From contig CACCPA010000009.1 in NCBI GenBank assembly GCA_902547755.1, forward strand, positions 1 through 64,000: DNA of 64,000 nucleotides, in the 5' to 3' direction. Shown piece after piece: positions 10,668 to 19,916 of the stretch; the first letter of the stretch is position 1; the number at the start of each line of letters is the position of its first letter. The notes beneath the pieces are model-generated. The model was not told where the DNA came from. It searched no databases and saw only the letters and a program-made list of their open reading frames with translations. Source of the stretch: Halieaceae bacterium (GTDB lineage Bacteria > Pseudomonadota > Gammaproteobacteria > Pseudomonadales > Halieaceae). The position numbers and the translations under genes were made by a program.

Positions 10668-11578
10668 TACAACGGATCTCTTTTCACCAGGTTGAGTTCG
10701 GCGCGGACTTCCTCGGGGGTCATGATGCCCACACCCATGGCCGTGATGATGCCCGATGCTCTCTCCACCAACTCAGCATTACTCGCAAGGCGCCCGCGCT
10801 CCAACCAGAGGTTGTCCTCGAGGCCAACACGGACATTACCACCCGACAGAACAGCAGCGGCGACGAAGGGCATCTGGTTTTTACCGATACTGAAGGCCGA
10901 GTGAACCCAGTTACTGGGCACGTTATTCACCATGGCCATGAAGGTATTCATGTCATCGGGTGCGCCCCAAGGTATACCCATGCAAAGCTGGACCATGACA
11001 GGATCTTTAATGACACCCTCGTCGACCAACTGTTTGGCGAACCACAGATGCCCCGTATCAAACGCTTCGATCTCAATTTGAATGCCAAGGTCGGTCATAC
11101 GCTGCGCCATATCGCGCAACATACCGGGCGTGTTAGTCATCACGTAGTCGGCTTCGGCGAAGTTCATGGTCCCGCAGTCGAGCGTCGCGATCTCGGGCCG
11201 GCAGACTTCAAGATGCTCGACACGCTCAGCTGCCGACACCATGTCAGTCCCCGCTTCCTGCAAGGGCAACGGTGCCGCGGGCGGACCAAAGACAATATCT
11301 CCGCCCATACCCGCTGTCAGGTTCACCACGACATCGGTGTCAGAGGCGCGAATGCGCTCAACCACTTCTTTGTAAAGGTGAACATCGCGCGCCGGCGCGC
11401 CAGTTTCAGGATCACGCACGTGACAGTGAACAACCGCCGCGCCTGCCTTTGCAGCCTCGATGGCGTCATTGGCGATTTGCTCGGGACTGCGCGGCACTTT
11501 GTCACTCCGATCTTGCGTACTTCCGGAGCCCGTCAGTGCAGCGGTGATAAACACTTTTTTGCGCATGGCTAATGGCAT
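10667..11578 (-). CDS. BKACE-family 3-dehydrocarnitine cleavage enzyme
   Basis: BKACE enzymes (formerly DUF849) use a zinc ion to condense a beta-keto acid with acetyl-CoA and split it. With 3-dehydrocarnitine the products are betainyl-CoA and acetoacetate. The zinc ligands are visible as HCHVRD (His51, His53), with later family blocks EIEAFDTGHLWF and GLEDNLW. The frame is open from a TTG at 11584, but ATG 11578 is preferred because an aggga ribosome site sits eight bases upstream of it. It lies between the gamma-butyrobetaine hydroxylase-like gene and carnitine dehydrogenase, which is what assigns the substrate. Sequence alone shows only the family. Confidence 0.88.
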   Translation of the reverse strand: MPLAMRKKVFITAALTGSGSTQDRSDKVPRSPEQIANDAIEAAKAGAAVVHCHVRDPETGAPARDVHLYKEVVERIRASDTDVVVNLTAGMGGDIVFGPPAAPLPLQEAGTDMVSAAERVEHLEVCRPEIATLDCGTMNFAEADYVMTNTPGMLRDMAQRMTDLGIQIEIEAFDTGHLWFAKQLVDEGVIKDPVMVQLCMGIPWGAPDDMNTFMAMVNNVPSNWVHSAFSIGKNQMPFVAAAVLSGGNVRVGLEDNLWLERGRLASNAELVERASGIITAMGVGIMTPEEVRAELNLVKRDPL

Positions 11579-11677
11579 GGTCAAGTTCCCTATTGTTTCG
11601 CTCTGGTTGTCGTTATTTTTTGTTTCTACTTACTCGTCTCGGCTTTTGTTTCTAAGCCCAATCAATGGACCCGCTAG

Positions 11678-12883
11678 TCAGAAACACTTCGATCGGGCGT
11701 CCCTGTTCAGGGCACGACCACGAGACATGATCTCGTCGCGATCAATGTAGATACCTTGTAAGTGTCGCTTACCTGACCCCGTAAAGGCATTCCGCCCATG
11801 GAGTACACGGCGATTATCAAAGCACATGATGTCACCTGCGGTCAGGCGGAACTTCAATTCAAACTCGGGTTGATCGGCCATGCGGTGAAATAATCGCAAG
11901 GCATCGTAGGATCGGCTCACATCTTCATTGGCCATCGCTGGGAAGGCACGGACCGGATAAAACGCACGAATCGTCGGCGTGTCGCAGCCAGGCAAATAAT
12001 CAATGATGGGCGCGGACCAGCGATGATCGATGCCAGGGCCGCGGTTGAAGAAGATCCAATGCCGTGTCGACAGAAGCTCAAACGCATCAGGGTGATCTCG
12101 CTCAAGCGCCTCCACCAGTGCCGCGCCGTCGGTCAACGTAGATTCGCCGCCATCCGCCTCGTTAATCAGACAATGCAGGAACTGGAATCCCGGAGGAATC
12201 TCGCGTGTGGGTAAATCCGAATGAGGCCCTAGCCGCAAGCCCGTGTTCGCCGTGGAATTGGTCTTCGCATCACCGGCGAGCTCAACGTCGGCCTTCACGT
12301 CCCACAACATCCCGAAGTTACTGTCACGCACCGGACCGATCCGCTCAGCAAGATCGAGCAGGTAGCCCTCATGCGTTGGCGAGTTCTCCAACACACAGGC
12401 GCCATAGACGAGTAAGTTATTGAGTAACGTCAGGATGATCTCATCATTGTCCCGCGCCTCACTGCCATCCACACGTGGCACCTCACCAATGGAATCAGTT
12501 GTCCACGATATTGCCTCAGGAAGCCAACTGCTGGGCCGGTGATTATTATCGGCCACATGACGCAGCCACCCCGCGTGATAGACAGAGCGCTGGCCGTCAT
12601 CGGCCCACTCAACAATGAGATCTCCGGTGTCATCTACCACTGCTGCTTTCACTTCAATGTCATCAGTGAGTTCCGCAGGGTCGAGAATGCCCTCCCGGGT
12701 TGCTAGGTCGATGCCGCCCTGACCCATCGCGTTCTCGCGCAGCCAGAATCGGTGGCAGGCCAGCTTCGTATCATCAGGCCAGCGAAGATGTACGAAATCA
12801 CCCTCGGTGACGGCAGCGGTCAACGGGCTGGGTTCGTAGTGATAGAAGTCGGGGGCTAGTGCCCGTGAGACCGGAGTGTTCAT
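11678..12883 (-). CDS. Gamma-butyrobetaine hydroxylase-like 2-oxoglutarate dioxygenase
   Basis: Enzymes of this type hydroxylate gamma-butyrobetaine to L-carnitine using Fe(II), 2-oxoglutarate and O2. The 401 residues show an N-terminal GBBH-like domain (about 25-115) and a C-terminal TauD fold with the iron triad His221, Asp223 (in PHSDLPTRE) and His362 (in RRVLHGRN); Arg373 probably binds 2-oxoglutarate. Oddly, the N-terminal zinc cysteines of known enzymes (WLRDNC...C..C) are replaced here (FWLRENAMGQGG), so this domain may hold no zinc. It is the first gene of the operon, with a ggagg ribosome site and a perfect palindrome just upstream. A related substrate, such as another trimethylammonium acid, is possible. 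Confidence 0.8.
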   Translation of the reverse strand: MNTPVSRALAPDFYHYEPSPLTAAVTEGDFVHLRWPDDTKLACHRFWLRENAMGQGGIDLATREGILDPAELTDDIEVKAAVVDDTGDLIVEWADDGQRSVYHAGWLRHVADNNHRPSSWLPEAISWTTDSIGEVPRVDGSEARDNDEIILTLLNNLLVYGACVLENSPTHEGYLLDLAERIGPVRDSNFGMLWDVKADVELAGDAKTNSTANTGLRLGPHSDLPTREIPPGFQFLHCLINEADGGESTLTDGAALVEALERDHPDAFELLSTRHWIFFNRGPGIDHRWSAPIIDYLPGCDTPTIRAFYPVRAFPAMANEDVSRSYDALRLFHRMADQPEFELKFRLTAGDIMCFDNRRVLHGRNAFTGSGKRHLQGIYIDRDEIMSRGRALNRDARSKCF

Positions 12884-13231
12884 GTTGCCAACGCCTCCTG
12901 CGGCGCATGTGTCACACAGCTTGTGTGATCGTCATTATTATTAGTTCGGTTTTTACGCTTCGTTTTATGCTTCGCTCTGCGCCACTTTTTACCGACCCCC
13001 TGCTAACATTACACCGTGGTAAGAGCAGGCTGCGCACCAGCATCGTCACGGCTCTTCTAAGCCATCACAACTGAGATAAACCTACTTCACTGCCAATTTT
13101 TCGCAACATTTTTTCAGCGCTGTTTTATCGATATTGATTAGCGCTCAAATAAACACTGCGAGGCTGAATAATCCGTGATAATAACAACAGTGAAAATAAC
13201 GAGATCAACCTTCTGACTTTGTCGGCGAGAG
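12884..13231. other. Divergent intergenic region between the carnitine operon and the M20 peptidase gene
   Basis: About 348 bases without a credible gene separate the divergent starts. The region must hold promoters in both directions. I see the 17-base palindrome at 12912-12928 and an AT-rich stretch at about 13075-13200 nearer the peptidase gene, but no clear -35/-10 pair. Short open frames here lack ribosome sites and family resemblance. Confidence 0.6.
12912..12928. promoter_or_regulatory. Perfect palindrome (7+3+7) upstream of the carnitine operon, putative operator
   Basis: TCACACA-gct-TGTGTGA lies 29 bases before the start of the gamma-butyrobetaine hydroxylase-like gene, in the leader of the four-gene operon. 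Its size and symmetry suit a dimeric repressor such as a GntR or TetR protein. No regulator gene is next to it, so the binding protein is unknown. Confidence 0.5.
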
Positions 13232-13237
13232 ATGAAC

Positions 13238-14755
13238 ATGACACCAAACCAACCAACACGTATGGCCACCGCACTCTTAAGCCCACTTCTAACGGCGGCT
13301 CTTGTCTTGGGAATAGTCAATGAACACAGCTTCGCGGCAGAGGGCTCAGACTCGGACAGTGGATTTGCCAATAGCCCAGCTGTCAAACTCGGACTGGAAA
13401 AATCTGGAATCGATCCCTCGGAGATTGCCACCTACAGTCAGTTTGCGGAGTCACTTTTAGCTGATGCCACCGCGCGCGTGACCGCCTATGGCGATGGCAA
13501 TGTGCCTGCCTACGCCGAGTACCTAAAAGACGTCTTTATCAAGGGTGGTTTTGATCCCAAAGACATCCACATTCTGCCGCTCGACGAGACCGTCTCACTG
13601 GTTGTGCGCTATCGGGGTGACGGCTCGAGCAATCGGAAGCCCGTGGTGTTCTCATCGCACATGGACGTGGTGCCTGCCGAGGCCGGCGAATGGGTGCGCA
13701 ACCCCTTCGAGCTACAGCAAGACGAAACCTTCTACTTTGGCCGTGGCGTGCTCGATAACAAGTTCGATGTATCGATGCTGACAACCCTGTTTGTATGGCT
13801 CAAAGCACAGGGCTTCGTACCCAATCGCGATCTCATCATTGCGTTTACCGGCGACGAAGAATCGCTGCAAAACACGGTGCAGGACCTCACCAAAAACCAC
13901 CGCAATCTGATTGATGCCGAATATGCCATTGTCGTTGATGGTGGTGGTGGCGCCCTGAATGACAGCGGTGCAGCCATTCAGTACATGGTGGGGTTTGCTG
14001 AGAAGACCTACGCCACTTACACGATGACCGCTAAAAATATTGGTGGTCACAGCTCAATGCCCCGAACAGACAACGCGATATTTGATCTTGCCGCCGCGAT
14101 CCAACGCATCGAGAACCACCGGTTCGCCATCGAGACAAATGAGATCACGCGCACCTACTTTGAGCGCTCAGCCCCCTTCCTCGACAACGAGGTGGGCGAG
14201 GCGATGCGGCGCTTCGCCGCCAACCCCAAGGACGAGGAAGCCATTGAGGTATTGCGCGCGCAACCCGAGTACATCGGTACCCTAGGCACCACCTGCATCC
14301 CGACTATGCTGAGTGGTGGGCATGCCGAAAATGCGCTGCCGCGTACCGCAACGGCCACGATCAATTGCCGCATCTTCCCCGGAAACAGTGTCGAGGACAT
14401 CATGGGAGAACTGAGTCTGGTGGCGGGCAATCCTCAGCTCGAGTGGGCCGTGTACGGCATGCCTGTGTCCAGTGACACCTCTCCCTTCAACGATGAGGTC
14501 ATGGGTGCCGTCGAGGCCTCGCTAACTCAGTTATACCCCGGCGCGCCCGTCATTCCTCGTATGATCTCGGGCACCACCGACGGTGCCTACTTCAGAGCCG
14601 CTGGCATCCCGAGCTATAGCCTTACCGGTATCTTCCTCAACCCCAAAGACAGCTTTGCGCACGGTCTGAATGAACGGGTCCGTCGAGCCAGTATTCCCGA
14701 GTCACTCATCTTCTGGCAGTCGATGATTCGGTCCATCGCAAGCGACGCAAACTAG
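13238..14755 (+). CDS. Exported M20-family metallopeptidase
   Basis: M20 enzymes are two-zinc exopeptidases or amidohydrolases. This 505-residue protein has a signal peptide (MTPNQPTRMATALL...NEHSFAA) and should act in the periplasm. Zinc-site motifs are in order: SSHMDVVPA, GRGVLDNKFDV, the catalytic GDEES, VDGGGG, and a C-terminal SGTTDGAYF block, with a dimerisation domain inserted between. Two ATGs lie six bases apart (13232 and 13238). The second is better spaced from gagag, so I took it. The substrate is unknown; next to a probable nutrient island it may release amino acids from peptides or N-acyl compounds before uptake by the downstream carrier. Confidence 0.87.
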   Translation: MTPNQPTRMATALLSPLLTAALVLGIVNEHSFAAEGSDSDSGFANSPAVKLGLEKSGIDPSEIATYSQFAESLLADATARVTAYGDGNVPAYAEYLKDVFIKGGFDPKDIHILPLDETVSLVVRYRGDGSSNRKPVVFSSHMDVVPAEAGEWVRNPFELQQDETFYFGRGVLDNKFDVSMLTTLFVWLKAQGFVPNRDLIIAFTGDEESLQNTVQDLTKNHRNLIDAEYAIVVDGGGGALNDSGAAIQYMVGFAEKTYATYTMTAKNIGGHSSMPRTDNAIFDLAAAIQRIENHRFAIETNEITRTYFERSAPFLDNEVGEAMRRFAANPKDEEAIEVLRAQPEYIGTLGTTCIPTMLSGGHAENALPRTATATINCRIFPGNSVEDIMGELSLVAGNPQLEWAVYGMPVSSDTSPFNDEVMGAVEASLTQLYPGAPVIPRMISGTTDGAYFRAAGIPSYSLTGIFLNPKDSFAHGLNERVRRASIPESLIFWQSMIRSIASDAN

Positions 14756-14955
14756 CTGACAAAAGCACGACAAATCAGTCACATTGAATCCGCCGGAAAC
14801 GACCGTATGGCAACAAAAATCGCGAATTACTTTGCGCTCAAATTGAGTGAAAATTCACACCCAACAAAGAGCGCAAAATTCACAGATTTGAACGCTTGCG
14901 TGGCGATAAAAAATATTGAAAATGCGCGCTCCGAAATTCACTTGGGCCGGGCGAT

Positions 14956-16266
14956 ATGAGCAGCGTTCGATCTGTATTTTCTTTATTGCTGACCACAGCG
15001 TTCTTGCTGACGGGTCACGGCATACACATGACCTTTTTGCCGCTCATGGCGAGCGACATAGGACTTTCACAGACCGTGATTGGTATCTCGGGGTCTGCGT
15101 ATTTTGCCGGCTTCATTTCAGGCGCCATGGTGACACCGCACATTATTGCCAAGGTGGGGCACATCCGCAGCTTCACCACACTCATGGCCGTATTCTTGTG
15201 CTGCTTCCAGATCCTTCCCATGACCGATTCAAGCGTGATGTGGATTCTCGTGCGCTTCCTTCTCGGTGCTGTCATGTGTGGCGCCTATACAGTCGTCGAG
15301 AGCTGGCTATCTGACCAAGCAGACGCGAGTACGCACGGACGTGTTCTCGGCATCTACACCGTGGTTGTACTCGGCGCCATGGCCTTGGGCCAGGGTCTAT
15401 TGAGCAGAACCTATGGTGAAGCCGCTCAGGTTTTCGCATTGATCTCCATCCTGATCAGCTGCGCGATCATCCCTGTGAGCTTGACAAGCTCATTGGCACC
15501 TGAGCCGGTACTCGCCACGCGCATCAACTTCATGAAGCTCTACCACCGCTCGCACACTGCGTTCGCGGGTGCGCTGGGGTCAGGGCTCATCATTGGCACT
15601 TTCTGGACCTTGGGCGCGATACACGTTGTCAGCGTGACCGGAAACGCCGACTTCGCACCCGCGTTTGTGGCCGTGAGCATTTTGGGTGGTGCGCTGGTTC
15701 AGTACCCCATCGGCATTGCCTCTGATCATCGTATCGATCGGCGGCACGTACTCGCGTTCCTGTGCGTCATGAGTGGCATCACAGCGTTCTACCTATCAAG
15801 CGCAACCGACACCACCTCGTTACTCATCGGTGCCGCGGCTTTTGGTGCAGCCAGTAATTCGCTGTACGCTATCTCGCTCGCGAAAGCTGCGGATAACTCA
15901 CCCCGCGAAGAATTTGTGATGCTCGGCTCCTCTGTGTTGCTTCTCAATGCAGTCGGTGCGGCCATCGGATCCTTCGTCTTTGGTTGGGCGATGCGTGCTT
16001 TCGAGGGCGACATCCTATTCACGCTCATTGGCGCAACTAGCCTTGTCTTTGCGTTCTTTATTTCCTCACAACCCAAAGGCGCAACAGCTGTACCCACGGA
16101 AGAACAAAGCACCTTCGTGGCTGCAACTTCGGCAACTGCACCGGCTTCCCTACAGCAAGACCCACGCGCAGGCGATATTGCTGAAGAAGATCAGCTAACG
16201 CCCGCAGACACAGTCCCCACAACGGACGAATTGGGCAGCGAGATCGAATACTCAACAGCCGCTTAA
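14956..16266 (+). CDS. MFS transporter, YcaD-like, with a long acidic tail
   Basis: This is a twelve-helix major facilitator of 436 residues. The first helix starts almost at the N-terminus (VRSVFSLLLTTAFLLTGHGIH). Family loops are visible, including the WLSDQADASTHGRVLGIYT segment typical of the YcaD-type group. The last 70 or so residues (from about 365) are Ala/Pro/Thr/Glu-rich and not membrane-like, an unusual cytoplasmic tail. It follows the M20 peptidase by 200 bases on the same strand and ends in a clear terminator, so it is probably its own unit. The substrate is unknown. Confidence 0.85.
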   Translation: MSSVRSVFSLLLTTAFLLTGHGIHMTFLPLMASDIGLSQTVIGISGSAYFAGFISGAMVTPHIIAKVGHIRSFTTLMAVFLCCFQILPMTDSSVMWILVRFLLGAVMCGAYTVVESWLSDQADASTHGRVLGIYTVVVLGAMALGQGLLSRTYGEAAQVFALISILISCAIIPVSLTSSLAPEPVLATRINFMKLYHRSHTAFAGALGSGLIIGTFWTLGAIHVVSVTGNADFAPAFVAVSILGGALVQYPIGIASDHRIDRRHVLAFLCVMSGITAFYLSSATDTTSLLIGAAAFGAASNSLYAISLAKAADNSPREEFVMLGSSVLLLNAVGAAIGSFVFGWAMRAFEGDILFTLIGATSLVFAFFISSQPKGATAVPTEEQSTFVAATSATAPASLQQDPRAGDIAEEDQLTPADTVPTTDELGSEIEYSTAA

Positions 16267-16281
16267 TGCTCGCTATTGAGC

Positions 16282-16316
16282 GCCGCACCCTCGGGTGCGG
16301 CACCCTTATTTTTTTT
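16282..16316 (+). terminator. Rho-independent terminator of the first MFS gene
   Basis: The inverted repeat gccgcaccc / gggtgcggc (16282-16290 and 16293-16301) is followed by a T-rich run (16306-16316), 15 bases after the MFS stop codon. Confidence 0.9.
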
Positions 16317-16380
16317 GCTGGAAGTTTTCGCCTAAACCCACTTATGCTGACGTCTCTGGTGGCAGTAGCGAGTGCGTTTC

Positions 16381-17670
16381 ATGGGCACTTCAACAATTCC
16401 CGTTCGGTGGCGCTTTTTCTCCGTCATCTTCATCCTGAGTTTTCTCTCCTACATGCTCCGCCAGCACTTTCCTGTCGCCGGCGAGTTCATGATGAAAGAA
16501 CTGGCCATCAGCGAGCTGCAGATGGGCTGGGTGTACGGGGCCTTTTTCTGGGGCTACCTCGTTTTTCAGATCCCGGGCGGCATTTTAGGTAAACGCTTCG
16601 GTCCGCGACTGACTCTTCTCGTCGCAGGCGCCATATGGGTACTCGCCTGCCTACTATTCGCGCTGTTGCCGGGCAGTTTCGAATCGTCCGTCCTAGGCAC
16701 CGTTGGTCTACTGATTGCCATTCGCGTGGTCATGGGAGCCGCGCATGCTCCCATCTACCCCGTTCAAGCCGCCTTGGTGGAACGATGGTTCCCTGTCGGG
16801 CAGTGGGCCCTACCCAATGCGGTCTCGAGCACGGGCCTGTCTTTGGGCGCCGCGGCGGCTGCACCCATATTCTCTATCGTGATTCTCAACTATGGCTGGC
16901 GCGCTTCGTTTCTTGTCTTCGTACCCCTGGGACTGTTGTTCTTCTCAATTTGGTGGTGGTACGCGCGCGATAACCCCAGGGAACACCCAGCCATGTCCGA
17001 GGCTGAGCTAGAGAGGATCGAAGCGAATCGTTCAGGTTTGACCCAAGATGCAGGCTATGGCGCGTGGCGCCAGCTGCTGGGGCACCGAGAAACCTTGCTA
17101 CTCGCCTCCGCCTATTTCACGCATAACTTTGTCTTCTACTCTTTCGCTACCTGGTTTTTCCATTATCTGGTGAACGTCCTCGGCTTCGGCATTATCGAGT
17201 CAGGCATGCTGGCCGCCGCTCCCTGGGTACTAGGTGCTGTAGCGGCGACGGTTGGAGGATGGGTCTGCGACACCTTGTGTGACCGCCTGGGCCCCAAACT
17301 AGGTTGTCGTATCCCCGCAATGAGCGGTCTGATCGGCACAGGCATCTTCCTCTACCTCGGCCTGTACGCCTCGTCGCCCTATGTTGCTGTTGCCCTACTC
17401 TCGCTCTGCTACGCCTTTACGCAATTCGCCGAGGGCTCTTTCTGGTCAGCTCAGATACACCTTGCAGGCCCATATACGGCACCCGCCTGCGGGCTCATGA
17501 ATACGGGCGGTAGCATTTCTGGCATCATCGTAGGGCCTCTTATGCCCTTCCTTGCGCTCAAGGTAGGTTGGGTGGTGGCATTGAGTACGGGCACCCTTGT
17601 CGCCTTCATTGGTGCGGCGCTGTGGATGTTCATCCGCGTCGACAAGCCCTTCCAACCAGGGACGAATTAA
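16381..17670 (+). CDS. MFS transporter of the anion:cation symporter type
   Basis: This is a second twelve-helix major facilitator (about 430 residues). The N-terminal pattern GWVYGAFFWGYLVFQIPGG, then LGKRFGPR, is typical of the ACS/organic-anion group that carries hexuronates, phthalate or other carboxylates. ATG 16381 is listed; an in-frame GTG at 16372 fits ggtgg upstream equally well, so the start is uncertain by three codons. It precedes the TauD-type dioxygenase by 150 bases on the same strand, so it may bring in that enzyme's substrate. That link is inference from order alone. Confidence 0.85.
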   Translation: MGTSTIPVRWRFFSVIFILSFLSYMLRQHFPVAGEFMMKELAISELQMGWVYGAFFWGYLVFQIPGGILGKRFGPRLTLLVAGAIWVLACLLFALLPGSFESSVLGTVGLLIAIRVVMGAAHAPIYPVQAALVERWFPVGQWALPNAVSSTGLSLGAAAAAPIFSIVILNYGWRASFLVFVPLGLLFFSIWWWYARDNPREHPAMSEAELERIEANRSGLTQDAGYGAWRQLLGHRETLLLASAYFTHNFVFYSFATWFFHYLVNVLGFGIIESGMLAAAPWVLGAVAATVGGWVCDTLCDRLGPKLGCRIPAMSGLIGTGIFLYLGLYASSPYVAVALLSLCYAFTQFAEGSFWSAQIHLAGPYTAPACGLMNTGGSISGIIVGPLMPFLALKVGWVVALSTGTLVAFIGAALWMFIRVDKPFQPGTN

Positions 17671-17819
17671 GCACCAGAAACCCTCTAAATCGACCCGCTT
17701 TTGATTGCACCGTTATGGCCTTCGGGTCTATTCTCGCCCAGCGTGCGGCAAGACCGTAACGCCAATAAAACAAGAGGCCGAAGGCGAATGATCATCGGCC
17801 ATGCAGCGGGGAAACTTAC

Positions 17820-18641
17820 GTGAAGGTTGAACGTCTCACTCCAGCCTTGGGCGCCGAAATCAACATTGATCTCGGCCACATCACCGCCGACGGCGCACAA
17901 GCTGTTTACGATGCACTCATGACGCATCAAGTCGTCTTTTTCCGGGATCAGCAAATGACGCCGGCACAGCATATCGAGCTGGCCAAGCACTTCGGTGAAA
18001 TTGACGTGCCGCACCCCGTCTATCAGAAGCACCCAGAGATTCCTGCTATTACGATACTCGAGAACGACGCCAATCGGCCGCCCGATACCAACGACTGGCA
18101 CAAGGACCTGACCTTTCGGGAGTCTCCCCCCTTCATGTCCATTCTGTACGCGAAGAAGGTGCCTGTGACCGGCGGCGACACGCTGTGGGCCAATATGGCG
18201 CTGGCCTATGACAACCTCGCGCCTCATATGCAGGAGATGCTTGGAACACTCGATGCGGTGCATGATATCGGCTGCTTTAGAAACGACTACCTCGGTATGG
18301 AGTCAAACATCCAAGCTATGAACGAAGGTGTTTATAGCAATGGTGCCTGGGTACACCCGGTTATAGGCACCCATCCAGTTACGGGCGATAAGTACATCAA
18401 TGTGAATCGCTCGTTCACCCAGCACATTGTGGGTATGCTCAAGGCGGAGAGCGACCGTCTACTCGAGTACCTCTACTCACACATTGATCAACCTGAACAT
18501 CAGGTGCGATTCCGCTGGCGCGATAATTCGGTCGCCATCTGGGATAACCGAGTGACCCAACACTACGCGCTCGCCGACTACCTGCCAGACTACCGCTGCA
18601 TGAATCGGGTAACGGTTAATTCTGATCGGCGCGCTGCCTGA
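17820..18641 (+). CDS. TauD/TfdA-family 2-oxoglutarate dioxygenase
   Basis: This Fe(II)/2-oxoglutarate oxygenase has 273 residues, close to taurine dioxygenase. Iron ligands are His94 and Asp96 (DWHKDLTF) and a distal histidine near 248 (NRVTQHYALADY). An arginine in the YRCMNRVTV block near 259-263 probably binds 2-oxoglutarate. It starts at GTG with a strong gcgggga ribosome site. Members of the family hydroxylate taurine, sulfonates, 2,4-D-like acids, quaternary ammonium acids and others, so the name TauD would be too specific. The gene converges on the Rieske gene with only eight bases between stops. Confidence 0.87.
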   Translation: MKVERLTPALGAEINIDLGHITADGAQAVYDALMTHQVVFFRDQQMTPAQHIELAKHFGEIDVPHPVYQKHPEIPAITILENDANRPPDTNDWHKDLTFRESPPFMSILYAKKVPVTGGDTLWANMALAYDNLAPHMQEMLGTLDAVHDIGCFRNDYLGMESNIQAMNEGVYSNGAWVHPVIGTHPVTGDKYINVNRSFTQHIVGMLKAESDRLLEYLYSHIDQPEHQVRFRWRDNSVAIWDNRVTQHYALADYLPDYRCMNRVTVNSDRRAA

Positions 18642-18649
18642 GTTTCAAC

Positions 18650-19912
18650 TCAAGCGTGGCTGGCCTCTTCGAGATGATGTAGGTACCAACCCACGAACTT
18701 CTGAAGCGTGGCTTCAAACTCGGGGTGATACGGGCCTGGTTCAAAGAACCGAGAGTTCACGCCGGCATTGTTGCGAAGAATGATGTATTCGTCTTCCTGA
18801 GTGGTGTGGTCCCAGAGCCAGACGACATCCTCGCGATTGTAGTCTTTACCCTCTTCCGCATCACCACGAACAAACCAAACCAGTTCAACATCGGTCTCGG
18901 TGAGTGATCGCGGGAGGAACCGGTAGAGAACGCAGTGGTCCGGGTAGTTCAGCATGAAAGTCAACGGACCCATCTGATAGTCACCGGCCCCACCGTCATA
19001 GTCTCTGATGTTGCCCATCAGCGGCGCTACCGGTTGCCCGTCGCGACTACCTGTGACATTTCCTTCATACAAACCATAGCGCATGGTGTGGACACAGGCG
19101 CCAAAGCCCTCCGCGTCCCGATAAATCTTGGTGTACTGCTTGGACATGCCGGGCACACCCGTCACATCGTCGGAGCGCTCGAGTAATGCCTCCACAATCG
19201 GAGCCACTTTTTCATGCAAATCTTTGAACGTGTGGAGCTTGGCATAGGCGCGGTGCGAGGTAGCGCAGTGATAGCACTCGAGATAGTTCTCAAGCACAAG
19301 CTTCCAGTTCGCATCGATCTTGTAGGTCTGTCGGTGGGCAACCTTGGCGTTAGCGAGATCATAGGCACCCAGCGGCTCGCGAATATTCTCAAGCGGTCCC
19401 AGAAAGTCAGCGGCATTAGGGTCGCAGTTGATGAACACCAGTCCCATGTATTCGACACAGCGGACAGGTTTGAGACCGTGTACTGCCGTATCAAAATTGG
19501 GCATGACATGGGTTTCGCGCGCGGCCTTAAGACTGCCATCGAGGTTATAGACCCAGCCATGGTACGGGCAGACAAAGGTACGCTTATTCCCCGTTGCGGC
19601 TTCGCATACTTGCGCGCCGCGATGGCGGCAAATGTTGTGCATGGCTCGAATCTCACCGTCGTCGCCACGAACGACAATGATCGAGTCCTCACCAATGTCT
19701 ACTAGCTGATAATCACCCTTTTCCGGTATTTCGCTGCTGTGCAATGCATACAACCAGCTCTTAAAAACGAGATGATCGAGTTCTCGCTCATAGACCAGAT
19801 GCGAGCGATAGAAATAGGCATCCATGGCGTGCTGCGGACGCTCTCGCTCGGCAGCAAGCTTCTCGCACATCCGCTCAAGGGAGTCGTCAACTTGTGTGGC
19901 AATAAGGTGCAT
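18650..19912 (-). CDS. Rieske non-haem iron oxygenase, alpha subunit (quaternary-ammonium type)
   Basis: The 420-residue protein carries a [2Fe-2S] Rieske site (Cys95, His97, Cys115, His118 in CRHRG...CPYHGW) and a mononuclear iron site (NYLECYHCATSHRAY, with His215 and His220). The bridging residue is Glu212, not the Asp of aromatic-ring dioxygenases; this is a mark of the quaternary-ammonium group that includes carnitine oxygenase and glycine betaine monooxygenase (GbcA). Length also fits GbcA. No reductase subunit lies beside it. It is the last of four tightly packed genes, four bases after the GcvT-like gene. An N-demethylating role, for example on glycine betaine, is plausible but inferred. 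Confidence 0.82.
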   Translation of the reverse strand: MHLIATQVDDSLERMCEKLAAERERPQHAMDAYFYRSHLVYERELDHLVFKSWLYALHSSEIPEKGDYQLVDIGEDSIIVVRGDDGEIRAMHNICRHRGAQVCEAATGNKRTFVCPYHGWVYNLDGSLKAARETHVMPNFDTAVHGLKPVRCVEYMGLVFINCDPNAADFLGPLENIREPLGAYDLANAKVAHRQTYKIDANWKLVLENYLECYHCATSHRAYAKLHTFKDLHEKVAPIVEALLERSDDVTGVPGMSKQYTKIYRDAEGFGACVHTMRYGLYEGNVTGSRDGQPVAPLMGNIRDYDGGAGDYQMGPLTFMLNYPDHCVLYRFLPRSLTETDVELVWFVRGDAEEGKDYNREDVVWLWDHTTQEDEYIILRNNAGVNSRFFEPGPYHPEFEATLQKFVGWYLHHLEEASHA

Positions 19913-19916
19913 GATG

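Noticed and set aside
17685-18263. Minus-strand 192-codon frame
   Set aside because: It is antisense to the TauD-type gene, whose iron-binding motifs are intact, and shows no recognisable domain.
18639-18652. Palindrome tgagtttcaactca between the TauD-type and Rieske genes
   Set aside because: It is formed by the two convergent stop codons and is too short and lacks T runs, so it is not a convincing terminator.
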